Shown: positions 22,973 to 33,571 of the stretch, piece after piece
Layout: every line of letters starts with the position of its first letter
Numbering within the stretch: the first letter of the stretch is position 1
NCBI GenBank assembly: GCA_951640195.1
Contig: OX621164.1
Coordinates: forward strand, 291,098-355,097
Reading direction: 5' to 3'
DNA from: Porpolomopsis calyptriformis
Lineage: Eukaryota; Basidiomycota; Agaricomycetes; Agaricales; Hygrophoraceae
Length of the DNA stretch: 64,000 nucleotides
Translations under genes and position numbers: made by a program
The notes under the pieces: model-generated
What the model saw: only the letters and a program-made list of their open reading frames with translations
Told to the model about the DNA's origin: nothing
Databases searched by the model: none

Positions 22973-24198
22973 ATGTCTATTACAGGATTCGCGGCAGAGG
23001 CTTTGCGCAACCTAACACCCAGTCAGGTTGGCTTCATCCAACAACTGCCGAAAGCTGAACTGCACGCCCATCTGAACGGGTCTATACCGATCCCTGTACT
23101 CCGAGAGCTTGCAGTCGAGTACTTGGCTGATCGATCGGGGGAGTCGTCTGATGACGCGAGGGTACGCGACAGCCTGGACAGTCTTCAGAATGGCTCGGTC
23201 GAACTCGGGGAGATACAGGATTTTTTTGGATTGTTTCCTGCCATTTACGCTTTGACGTCGACGGCGGGGTGTCTTGCTCGGGCTGCGCGTGCCGTCCTGG
23301 GCGAGTTTCTGGATGGTGAAGCACCGCAGTGTGCGTATATCGAGCTTAGGACGACTCCGCGCGAGACGGAGAGGATGAGTAGGTGGGAGTATATCTGCGT
23401 CGTGCTCGGGGAGATTGAGAGATACCCGGCTGGGAAGGCGGCGCTTATCGTCAGTTTGGACAGGAGGATGGAGGATGAGGTTCTCGGGGAGTGCGTGGAG
23501 ATGGTGAGGAGATTGAAAAAAGAGGGAAGACGGGTGGTGGGGGTTGATTTGTGTGGAGATCCAACGGTTCGCTCTGTTTCTGTTTTTAGCTGGATCGTAA
23601 ATGAGTTGGATAGGCAGGGAACGTGGAGATGCTGGTCCGACATCTACAGGAAGCAAAGAGGATCGGGGTCAAAGTAACGGTGCATATTGCGGAGGTGAAA
23701 TCATTTCTTTCCATCTGGCATTGCTAATGTATCGCAGACGGTTGGCAACACAAGCGAGGAGACGTTGGAACTACTCTCATGTGAACCCGATCGTCTAGGG
23801 CACGCCACGTTTTTAGACGACGAGGCGAAAGGAATCGCGTTGGAACGTGGAACATGCATCGAGATCTGTCTAAGTTCAAATCTATTGTGCGCACGTCTCG
23901 TTGACGAAACTGACGAAACTAACGGCGATTCAAGGTGCAAAACTGTGACATCGCTAGAAGCGCATCATATTCGCTACTACCTGGAGAACGACCATCCGAT
24001 CGCGATTTGTGTAAGTGCCTGGTCAAACACATGGATGTTAACCACGAGGTATTTTGTCAGACGGACGATATTCTGCCGTTCCGCAACTCTGTGCTTGGAG
24101 AGTACGCGTTGCTGATGGCTGCACCGCCGTTTGGACTTGGACTTACAGAAACTGAGGTCATACGACTGGCTGAGATGAGTATGCAGTGTCGATTTTGA
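22973..24198 (+). CDS. Adenosine deaminase-like protein (ADAL/MAPDA type)
   Basis: Five exons, 22973-23566, 23614-23694, 23738-23886, 23935-24010 and 24061-24198, encode 345 residues. The metal-dependent deaminase motifs are present: LPKAELHAHLNGS near residue 24 (HxH zinc ligands), VTVHIAE near 223 (His and Glu), EPDRLGHATFL near 242 (catalytic His) and ICTDDILPFRNSVLGEY near 300 (the Asp-Asp pair). This pattern fits ADA-like N6-modified AMP or adenosine deaminases better than classical ADA. The likely role is clearing N6-methyl-AMP or deaminating adenosine in purine salvage. The ATG at 22973 is followed by ITG just before the conserved region; a spliced upstream start cannot be excluded. 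Confidence 0.9.
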
Positions 24199-24503
24199 AA
24201 ATAGGACCGGACCGGAACCGGAACCGGAAGTTCTCACGATCGGGTGATTTTAAGCACCTTTGTGGTACGATTCCGGATCTCGTGCTATCCTTGCACTCTC
24301 ACAATGTCCTCTTGTCCTCACCACGTTCGATTTGATAGCCAATGCATTCTTATCCCGAACGCTTACCATCGTTCACGACCCACCAACATCTTTTCAAAGG
24401 CACTCTGGAGGAGGAAACCGTCTGATTCTGATATTCAGGAGGACATACCGTTCGTGCCAGCTTTTTTGTTGTCGCTTCATACACTCATCCCTCCTCTAGT
24501 TTC

Positions 24504-25370
24504 ATGGCCTCTCCAACCCGCGGACGTGTGATAGACCGTCCACTCCACTCATGTCTCGTGCACCGCGAAGCATCGACTCCCCCACATCCCCGCCCCACAC
24601 CCGTCCGACGACCTTCACTTCCCCCTGATTCGTCGCATACCATGGCAACCGTCCCTCTCCGCGCCTGCTGCCCCGACTGCATTCGTATCACCGAACAGTC
24701 GCTCACGGAAGGCGAGCAGTGGCAAGTCAAATTCTCTCGTGGCGCGAGTAGAAGGCGTTGCGCGAGTCTGGATCCCTCCCATGCTCCGCGTCACCTCAGC
24801 AAGATACCCAGTTTCTCTGATCTACTTTCGATCACCGTAGACGAAATCGATAAACGGAGGAAATCCGCAGAGTTCAGCGAGGAAAATGGCGGATCGTCTT
24901 CCTCGAACGTTACTGAACCCCGAGTTATCAAAGAAGAAGATGAAAGTCAATTATTCCCCCTACCCTCTCCTCGTCGGTCTCCAAACGGATCTTTCAATTT
25001 CTCACCATCACATACCCCCAGTGCCTCTCCTGCGCCGAGCCCAAATACCTCTACATCCTGTCTGTACGAATCTCATGATTCCGATGAGTCGGGTGCCAAA
25101 CGATACCAGAGGGGTTTCCTCACGCCTGACCCCTCGCCCAAACTAGAGAACTGCATTCCGTCCTCGCTCGCATTCTTACCTTCCCCGGCTTCGTCCCCGC
25201 CACTGCCATTCTCCACCCCGCATCATACCCGAGCGGTATCCGAAACCGCGCTCACCACACCCCCTGCATCCCCCACGCTAAAGAAAAAACGCCCGTCGTT
25301 CTCCGAGTCGTTGTTACGCGTTGGCGCCGACGTTTTAAAAGGCGTGAGTTCTATCGGAAGTGTTGTTTAA
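24504..25370 (+). CDS. Ser/Pro-rich hypothetical protein
   Basis: A single uninterrupted ORF of 288 residues from ATG 24504. It has a short conserved-looking patch, RACCPDCIRITE near residues 53-64, with two adjacent cysteines and a CxxC-like arrangement, then long Ser/Pro-rich low-complexity sequence and a basic C terminus ending in a hydrophobic helix (LLRVGADVLKGV). No domain recognised. Many SP and TP sites suggest a phosphoprotein. Possible internal start at Met 46 (MATVPLRACC). Confidence 0.6.
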   Translation: MASPTRGRVIDRPLHSCLVHREASTPPHPRPTPVRRPSLPPDSSHTMATVPLRACCPDCIRITEQSLTEGEQWQVKFSRGASRRRCASLDPSHAPRHLSKIPSFSDLLSITVDEIDKRRKSAEFSEENGGSSSSNVTEPRVIKEEDESQLFPLPSPRRSPNGSFNFSPSHTPSASPAPSPNTSTSCLYESHDSDESGAKRYQRGFLTPDPSPKLENCIPSSLAFLPSPASSPPLPFSTPHHTRAVSETALTTPPASPTLKKKRPSFSESLLRVGADVLKGVSSIGSVV

Positions 25371-25740
25371 ATAGTACGAAATAATAATAATCAAGTTCAT
25401 GTGACCAACTCGGGTCAGCTGTCGGTCAAGGCACTAAACCCCAAGCATGACGGACGTTGTGGCCACTGAGAACACCCAACCTCTCCCTCGTCTTTCCTCC
25501 TGATAGACTCTGTTTCGCCTTGCCTAGACAGATTGAGAGCGTAAAGGTCAAAGCTGGCATCTAAACCATTCTAACCAGTCCTTCCTAGATCCGATTCCAT
25601 AGAAAGCGGTGCGAATTTTCACTCCTTCAACTCCACTCCCTCCTCAACCTTCCCAGTCATTCGGTAGACTAAAAAAAAAGACTGTTGTCAACCTGGCGTC
25701 ATTTGCTCAGCTTCGTCATCTCCGCCTTCCTTCACCCAAC

Positions 25741-28110
25741 ATGATGTCCCAATCTCATCACATCTCAGACGACGAGGATCGCAGGAATCGATTCCTTTCG
25801 CCCAACGGTGGCGACAACGCCTCTGGTCCTCTTCGCGAACGCGCTGCCAGCCAGCCCCCACGTTGCTACCCCAACTCTCCCTCCCAGCCCCACATTATTC
25901 CATCCACTCTCACCGGCACCGGCACCTCCTCGTCATCATCATCCTTATGGTCCAATCGTCGATCAGCAACCCATGCTCTCATTCACTCAGGATTACCCCA
26001 GTCTGTTCCCACACGAGCTTCTTCATTTTCCAATCAGCAGGTCAACTTCTCTTCAGCCATGCGTGAATCTCGAGCTTTCGCGTCCACGTTCGAAGATGAC
26101 GAGTCGGAGGCTATTTCTGACACACATGATGAGTTCTATCTTCCCTCATCGATGGCCAGAGGACGGACGTCCGCTCCGGATTCGACCAGAAGCAGATCCC
26201 AGTCCTTGGCTACCACTCGCCCAGGTCCAATAGGAAGTCCCTACCAGCCCCTCGGTTTAAGCCCGAGTTGGCACGAAAATTCTCTCTCCAACCCTCGCAA
26301 CATCTCTCGCTACGGCGAAATAAGACCACCAGGCTCTAGCCGGTATGGTTCTTTTGGAACATTAGGTAGTCCAACTACCCATATTCATTCTTCTTTGTCG
26401 TCCGGCGGCTCCGTCGTCGGTAACGGCTATTCCCACAGACCTGCCATGGATGCCTCCAACATGAGCCCGTTTGTTCGCGACGTTGGCCAAATTCTGCTTG
26501 ATGATGGCTCTCCCTTTCATGACCTCTGGTCGGGCATGAACCCTCAGCGGGACGAGAACGGTGGAGGCGGCGGCAGTGGCGGCAGTGGCACCACCAGTCG
26601 ACGGCATAGCGTCAGCGTCGTCCAGCCTCGCCGGGGAGGTAACATCGTAGGTTTTAACGCCCCAGGGACCGATGGTCCGGATGAGTCCATGCGTCCCTTC
26701 CAACCCTCTTCCTTTGATCGAGGTGGACTCATGCTCAGCGATGATGATTTGGCCAGCGATCTTAATATGCTCAGTCTAAATTCAAAGGACCGTCCCCCCT
26801 CTTCATCGCAGCACCCACCCAGTCAACCCGCCTCCCTACCCATATACCTCCCGCTCTCCCGCAGCCCGCCGTCCGATCGTCCCCCATACCAGTCCATCAA
26901 TCTCTCCATTCCACCTAGTTCATTCGTCCCCCGCCAAACTCGCGGCTCACCCAGCGACAGTGGCTTGTCTGCAAGCGGCAGCCCAACCCGAGGCCATTAC
27001 GATCCCCTCTCAGATTCGTCCTTTGTCACTTCCGGTCCAGGTGTGCAACACCGGCTGCAAGGACAACAACAACAACAACCCTCCTTGACCGCCCGATTCG
27101 TACCCGGCCAAGGAATTCAATACCTCCCTCCTCCTCCTCAACAGTCCACCCATCCTGGCTTCAACAATAATGGGATTCCTTACGGTCGTGCCCGTGCCCC
27201 TTCATACCCTGGCACTACCATCCCCTCACCCATCTCTCCCACCGGGACGCGACCCATCAAACCTCAACAGCCGCCTTACTACCCGCAGCAGATGCAACGC
27301 CGTCCGTCGGATGCCGCCCAGTCCTCTCTAGCTGAACTAGGCAAGGGTGTCCCTCTCCACGCCGTCCCGGCCTCTTGGCCGCTGTACATCGTCGAGTTCA
27401 AGGCGGGACGAACGGACCTGTTCTATTTGACCGATCTCTCGCTTGACATCCGTGTCGGTGATCTGGTGATTGTCGAAGCCGACCGGGGCAAGGATCTCGG
27501 TAAGGTCGTCAATGACACCATCACCCTCGCCGAGGTCGAGGCGTTCCAGAAGCAGCAACAGGCGAGAATTGGGTTTGGTGATGGGCAGCCGATGAGTCCT
27601 GGAGGGAACGCTCCTCCCCCTTCTGGCAAGAAAGAGATTAACCCGAAGATGATTTACGGGAAAGCTCAACAGCAGGATACGCAGTTCGTGTTTCCTTCTT
27701 CTGTTATCGTCATAACTAACATCATTCATGTGTTCTTTTTTGGTATTAAGGCTGCTCGTATCGAAAATGCAAGACGAAGTCAAGGCGCTACAGTTGTGTC
27801 AGAGCAAAGTGCGAGCGAAAAAGTTACCCATGGAAGTCATCGATGCCGAGTACCAATGGTGCGTGAATTACGTTCTTTCTCCTTGATTCTCACAAACGGG
27901 GATGCTTGATAGGGACCGGCGTAAACTGACGTTCTACTTTATCGCCGAGAAGAGGATCGATTTTCGAGAGCTTGTGAGGGAACTGTTCCGGTCAGTTCTA
28001 TGGTGTTATCTGTTTTCCGTTCGGGTTGTTTTAAGAGACTTCCCCTCAGGTTGTACAAAACGAGGATCTGGATGGCCTCGCTCCAAGGTTCGGGCGGTTA
28101 CGACGGGTGA
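25741..28110 (+). CDS. PSP1 C-terminal domain protein
   Basis: Four exons, 25741-27683, 27751-27858, 27913-27990 and 28050-28110, encode 729 residues. The first 530 are Ser/Pro/Gln-rich and probably disordered. The PSP1 domain follows at about residues 540-725: YIVEFKAGRTDLFYL, VGDLVIVEADRGKDLGKV, then across introns ALQLCQSKVRAKKLPMEV, RRKLTFYFIAEKRIDFRELV. In yeast Psp1 is a suppressor of polymerase and cdc defects; the domain is also found in bacterial RicT. The role here is not established. The reading frame is open upstream of the ATG but 25741 is the first Met codon. The last three exons are short and are needed to complete the domain. Confidence 0.88.
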
Positions 28111-29222
28111 TGATGATCATCAACACAACCGACTGGAGACAACACCCCCCGCGCTACTCATCGGTCATTCTTAAACAAAGTTAACAAAGCCGCTTACGCT
28201 CCATCCCTTCCCCTTTACTATATGCCCAACGGTCCGATTAGATATGGATTATTACAATATGCGTTTCTTCTTCTTCCCATTTATTTGTGTTCATGCTACC
28301 GTGTTTATGCAGGTTCAGACCCTACCTACCTACCATCCATCCATCCATCCACACACACACACACACACGCCCCGCTCTACCCCCTACTTTTCGAAGTACA
28401 GTACTTGTGTTCGCAAATTGAACTTGGATATTTCTTTGGTTCTTGTGTGCTCCCCCCCCCGCTTTGTTTTTTTTCCATCCGCCCCCCTCCTCGCCAACTC
28501 ACCCGTGTTTGTTTATTCGAGCTTAATGTCTCCTTACTCTCCTGGCGTCACATACTGAAAATTTGTACAACAGTATATATATATTGTTCTCGTTCGTCTT
28601 TTTTTTTTTTTTGGTTCGTCTTTTTTCCCTCCCTCCCTCCCCCTTCTTTGGTTTTTTTTCCATCTTTATTTTACATTTTATACATGTAACTAATGTATGC
28701 GCTGCAAAGATGAATTGGCCGACTGTTGGCGTAAGCATGAGTATCAGTGCTTAATTACATGCATGCATGCTCCATATTAGAGCATCCATCTGAGAGTGTC
28801 AATGCTAGCGAGCATGCAAGCTCGCTGTGGTTCATGCACAGGCATATAAAATACTCTGTATCACCCAAATCGTCAAATCCATCCAACTCGATGTCTTGCG
28901 CTTGTGAGTTGTGTCCATTTTCTGTGCAGTGGTTGTTGATGGTCTCTACAGTTTATTGTATCATCTTCTATTTCACGACGACGAGCATGAGGGGAACGGG
29001 ACGAATGCAAGGCCAGCGAGGACGAACGGGAAGGGGACGGGGACAAGTGGGAGGGTGACGGGGATGAATGGAGGGGGAATGGATGTGAATAGGTCGGAAT
29101 GGATCCACGATGGAGCGAGAGGTTTTGGGAGATGGGTGACGATGATGGTTCAACGATCCGGAATCTATTTTACGTGCAGCTCTGCGGTGAATCAGTCAGT
29201 TCGTGGATACACAACATTGCAA
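28111..29222. other. Intergenic region with simple repeats
   Basis: Contains CATC and AC runs (28335-28370), C and T homopolymers (28453, 28600-28660) and a purine-rich stretch 28985-29100. No gene recognised. Confidence 0.5.
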
Positions 29223-30053
29223 CTAGTCTAACCCACCTTTTGCCTTGAAATGGACAGTTAAATCTGACCCATTTGGCTGGATGATCCCATATCCTTTGTT
29301 ACGTGCATAGGAAACACAATCTTCGTCGTCGGGCCAATAGTAAGCTGCCAAATACAGTCTGGCACGCTTGTCCTTTCCTATAACGTTGAGACTCTTTGAC
29401 ATGCGTTTCAATTGCCTGTCGACATGAAGCTGATAATAAGAGTTAAAGCGCGATAAAGTTTTTGAGATTTGAGATATACTGATAATAGCTCTCACCTTTG
29501 ACATTCGGTATTTGGTTTCTAAAAACACGATGGAACCATCCGACAACTGATACAGTGCCTCCCATTCACTAACATCTTGGCCTGCTGCATTCTTGATCAC
29601 CCTCGGCAATTCTATCGCCTTCGGATTTTCCTCTTCCAAAACATCCTTCAACGCAAGCGCCGTCTTCCGCTCGAAAACCTGATCCCACACTTGCTCCCTC
29701 GTCGTCAACCCTCTCTCATGGCGATAAGGCAAGCCGGAGCCTGCGACGTCATAGATAATGTTTGGATCGATTTTGGAAACCTGGGTAGGACGGATGGCTT
29801 GTCCGGTTGATGGGTCCATCAGAAATTGTTTCGGTTCTGACAAGAACGCGGTTATTTCCTCGGGTGATGAGAATTCATGGGAAGCAGGCTTGTCCCAGGT
29901 AGGGTATAGGAGCCGCAACGTTACCGGGAACTTTTTAATCAAAAATGGGGTAGTTTTTGGGGCAGCACTGGTGGACACGGCTCGGTGGAGAATGACGGCG
30001 GTTGGGCAATGTCGTTGGAGTTGAACGGCGCTGCGGAGGTGTGTGGAATGCAT
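29223..30053 (-). CDS. Mitochondrial-type protein with a PD-(D/E)XK-like motif
   Basis: Two exons, 30053-29496 and 29429-29223, encode 254 residues. The N terminus is basic and hydroxylated (RAVSTSAAPK), typical of a mitochondrial presequence. The middle contains SEWEALYQL followed by SDGSIVFLETK, which resembles the E/D-x...E-x-K core of PD-(D/E)XK nucleases; a helix with conserved Arg/Lys (QLKRMSKSL) and RLYLAAYYW follow, as in that fold. The 66-base intron is a multiple of three with no stop, so an unspliced form would add 22 residues. I do not recognise a named family. A nuclease role in mitochondria is inference. Confidence 0.6.
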   Translation of the reverse strand: MHSTHLRSAVQLQRHCPTAVILHRAVSTSAAPKTTPFLIKKFPVTLRLLYPTWDKPASHEFSSPEEITAFLSEPKQFLMDPSTGQAIRPTQVSKIDPNIIYDVAGSGLPYRHERGLTTREQVWDQVFERKTALALKDVLEEENPKAIELPRVIKNAAGQDVSEWEALYQLSDGSIVFLETKYRMSKVRAIISISQISKTLSRFNSYYQLHVDRQLKRMSKSLNVIGKDKRARLYLAAYYWPDDEDCVSYARNKGYGIIQPNGSDLTVHFKAKGGLD

Positions 30054-30394
30054 GGGGTGCTTGTGCTTGGCGCGAGCTTTCTTCAAGAGCGAGACGATGG
30101 CCGATCGCAGCAACCCCTGATCTTGGCGGTTTGTTCAGAGTTACTCGTTATAGAAATCAAATCTTTACTAGAAGAGCTCATCGTAAAGCACGCTCAGAAA
30201 CTCGTGCGTTGTTGTATTGGATGCACCCGACGAGGCTGGGACGACCTCAAGTCATCTTATCGTCATCTCATCACGTCAATGAACTCTTCCTATCGAAGTT
30301 CTTTGGTTACAAGTCGGCTGGAAAGCCATACTACCGCTTTAAATCGAAGGAATTGAACCAAGTCACTCGTCGGTGCATTTTTACACGCAAGTGG

Positions 30395-30995
30395 AATTAG
30401 GCGTCGTGCAGAGCGATATTGAACACTACCTGTCGATGAAACTCGCTTTAACGAGTTATATCATATCAAAGGCAATTGGCCTTCTGAAGCAGATCCGCTT
30501 TCTTCACTTGTTATCGAACGATTACTAGGTGTGCGATCGGGAACAGTTCGAGAGACGCTGCGCCATTTTCACTCTCTCATCACGGTTTCAGATGATGATG
30601 ACCAAGTGAGTTGAACCCTTCATCCATCCTTTTTCGACTTCATAACCAGTCCAGCTCGATGCCAGAATCTGAAATTCGTTGTTGACCCTGGAAGCCATCA
30701 CACTCTACTCGCGCATGCCTATCTAGATGGACTGAAGCGGAATAAGAAACCCATCGATGCTCAATAACAAAGTGGATAACCTTCCGGCACGGATCATGAC
30801 TTGCATTCCACCTGAACTGCAGTATGCATGTCGTCTCTGGGCTTGGCACCTGTCAAATGCGATGTTCTCTGACATTCTCGTTGAACTCATGAAAGAGTTT
30901 TGTTCCAAAGTATTGGGTCGAAGCATCGAGAACTTCGAAATTGTCTGCTTGCATCAAGGGACGCACAACAGGCAATTACTGTTCGTTATTTCCCC
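30395..30995 (+). pseudogene. NACHT-domain NTPase remnant (C-terminal arm)
   Basis: Plus-strand pieces in shifting frames match the region after the NACHT domain of agaricomycete STAND proteins: QSDIEHYL, then GNWPSEADPLSSLVIERLL and SGTVRETLRHFHSLI, then LKFVVDPGSHHTLLAH, and finally ARIMTCIPPELQYACRLWAW. Stops (for example the TAA near 30767) and frame changes break it, and no P-loop is present upstream. It is the eroded tail of a receptor-like NTPase. Confidence 0.7.
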
Positions 30996-31098
30996 TCTCA
31001 GCAAAGCGTAAAACTGACCAAGTTTGACAGAAAGCAGGCAGAGTCGTGTAGGCATTGTTAAAGCTAAGATACGACCAATCAATCAGATACTACCATAT

Positions 31099-33571
31099 CT
31101 AGGACACGCGACGGCCAATCTCCACTACCTTTACCCCCCTTAGCAGAAGCCCGAGATATTCCTCCTGTCCTGTCCCTGGCATGCCCATGGGACTCGAGAA
31201 GCCAACAGCATTGTAGACCTTGCGAGCACAAAGGGGACAGCGTATGTGTTGGTCACCTTGGCCATCGCCCGTGCTACAACCACCAACCTTCTGTCGTTGC
31301 CGCTCCTGGTCAGCGGCACGCATGCAAGTGCGGTAGCATGTGGAGCAGAGCGCATGGTTGCAGGGCCGGAGGATGCAGTCGCATAGGTTGCTCCCATACT
31401 TGGTGGTACCCAGCAGTGTCGAAAAGGAAAACATCGTCTTTTTGCAAGCTTCGCAGCCTGTCGTCGCATTGCGTGGGTCGATGTATGCGGCAGCCTTGAT
31501 GAGGCCTTTCTCTGCTAAATGCTCGTCTACCTCACCGACGGACTTTACCACAGTATTCAGCGGTCCCGTTGCCATGTCTTCAAACCGGTCATTATCATTC
31601 GGCTGAGGAAAGTGGTGGGTAGACTCCTCGTAATGCGCAAAGAAAGGGATGCCCGCATTTGCATACGTCTGCGCCGAGATTGGCGTTGCGGGGGGGAGCA
31701 TACCAGTCACACTCTCAAAAGCGACTGCGTTGAGGATCTGTACATTAAGCAGACGGGCGGTTGAAAAATCCCAGCGAGTAGGATTACCGTCAAGGCTAAT
31801 GTCGCGAAAGATGGTCTGCGAGATTTTGCCACCTGTGGCGATGGCCATCTCCCAGTTTGGGCGCGGGCGGGTGGAGGGGGGGCGGTCCCAATGGGCCCAA
31901 TTCTCCTCAACTTGGTATGCGGCATCCCGATGCGAAAACGGAGAGTCGCCAAAGCCCATTAATATGTCCATGTAGCAACAAACCTCTGAAGAGTCTGTCG
32001 CGCCTATATCGAAGAGTGTTTTCTTGACCTGTCGAGACCAAAGAGCATATTCTGATGTGATCCGCTTGCCATTCACAAAAACATTTGCTTGAGATCGTTC
32101 CCAGTCTGAAAAGCCGAAGACGGGGTCGCCTAAGACGAGGAGCTTAAAGTCATGGGCCATCAAAAAGGGAGAACAAAGGAATTGCTTTCGACGACCTTTA
32201 CGAGTTACGTCCAATCTCAAGGCGTCGTGCAAAGCCGTCAGTTCCAGATGCTTGGCGGATGGCCTAGCATGGTCCATTTTGTAAAAATCCCGTATCAGAG
32301 TGGGTCTCTGATGCTCCCAAGAAGAGTACTCGTAACCAACCTTGCCCTTCAGAACAGAGGAGTATTTGGGAAAACACTGCCACACAAGGTGCACCATACT
32401 ACCGGACATCTTAAATTCATCTCCTGGCTTTAGGCCGCCCTTGCGAGGCGTACGAGGCTGTGGAGCAGAATGATGAAATTTCCTCTTGCAAAGCACGCCT
32501 CTCGACAGCCACTCATTGGGGATGTGGCTCCGCGTCCAAACAGCATCTTCGGATATCTTCTCCTGGATGATCTCAAACTGTATTCCACCGACGAACTCCC
32601 TACCAGAGAGCTGTGCCTCCGGACTGTACTCAGCCCCTAGTGGCATCGCAACAAATTGGCGAACCTTGTCTTTGTTGACGCAAAATCCATCGAGCCAGTG
32701 TTGTCCAGGGATAACGACATAGTCTTGCACAGTTTGCCCCAGTTGCAATGAGAGATTTTCCATGTCCCCGCTTAGTGCGTTTACGCCTCCAGCAAGAATT
32801 CGAATGGCAATAGATTTGGCGGAGGCTGGGGGTTCATCCTTAGATGACCCTCCCATGCGTAAGTACTCCTTTCTTGTCAATGCTTCGTATGAAAAAGAAA
32901 TCCACATCGCTTCTCGCTGGTACATGGAGAAGAAGACGCCACCCTTGGCTTGCATGGACTCTGGGAGCCTATGCTGGAACTGTACAGCATTGAAGAGGGG
33001 AAATTTACCCATGTCTGCGGGAAGGTTGTATGCCACCCCATCTTCGGGAACTCGTAGAGTTCGCCTGAAGCTGATCCTTAGGCGGGCGCCTCCACATTCT
33101 ACGAAAATGTCTTGCATTTCGCGACAAGATGGCAACGGATTGGGGCTCGACGAGTATCGAGATGATGCTAGCGCTTGAGAATAAGTCTGAAATATTCGAG
33201 AGCGGCCAAGCCAGACATTAGATGGGTGGTCTGGTGAGGATGGTTGGAGTGAGATGTGCACTGGGCGATGCTGCAGGACCTTTCTATAAAAGTCTACGAT
33301 CGACTCATCTTTGTTGATCAGGAGTGGTCCACTGAATGGGTCATACTTCGAAGCTGAGGCCGTGACGGCTATATAAATTGGATGACTGATGACACTCATT
33401 GGTCCCCGTCCAATGCCGGACTTTTTGCAGTGGAAGCCTTCAAGATGGTCATAACCTACATGCTGCATTAGCTCACCTGTGTCTAGTAGACCTAAGAAAA
33501 AGCCTGATCATACCATGCGCCATCAGTGTGAGTATAATGTCGTCAACTCTGGTGGTCAAACCAACGTCCAT
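31099..33571 (-). CDS. Conserved fungal protein with N-terminal ubiquitin-like segment and C-terminal RING finger
   Basis: The main ORF, 33468-31099, is intronless and encodes 789 residues. Its core carries motifs shared by a fungal family of unknown function: RTLRVPEDG, FPLFNAVQFQHRLPE, GGVFFSMYQREAMWI, VRQFVAMPLG, GGIQFEI, ATGGKISQ, NVQILNAVAFESVTG and PATPISAQTYANAGIPFF. Near the C terminus CEAC, CNHALCSTC and CPLC form a C3HC4-type RING, so ubiquitin ligase activity is plausible. An upstream frame from ATG 33571 reads like the strand-helix part of a ubiquitin fold and joins GELMQHVGYD if about 22 (or 70) bases are removed near 33490-33560. The ATG overlaps the end of the NACHT gene. Possible starts are 33571 and 33468; fusion to the NACHT frame is discussed in the findings. 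Confidence 0.7.

Noticed and set aside
23012..23656. 214-residue ORF antisense to the deaminase gene
   Set aside because: Lies entirely over exon 1 and the first intron of a well-supported gene and shows no domain.
28335..28370. Short tandem repeats resembling a CRISPR array
   Set aside because: These are CATC and AC microsatellites; there are no unique spacers and the genome is eukaryotic.
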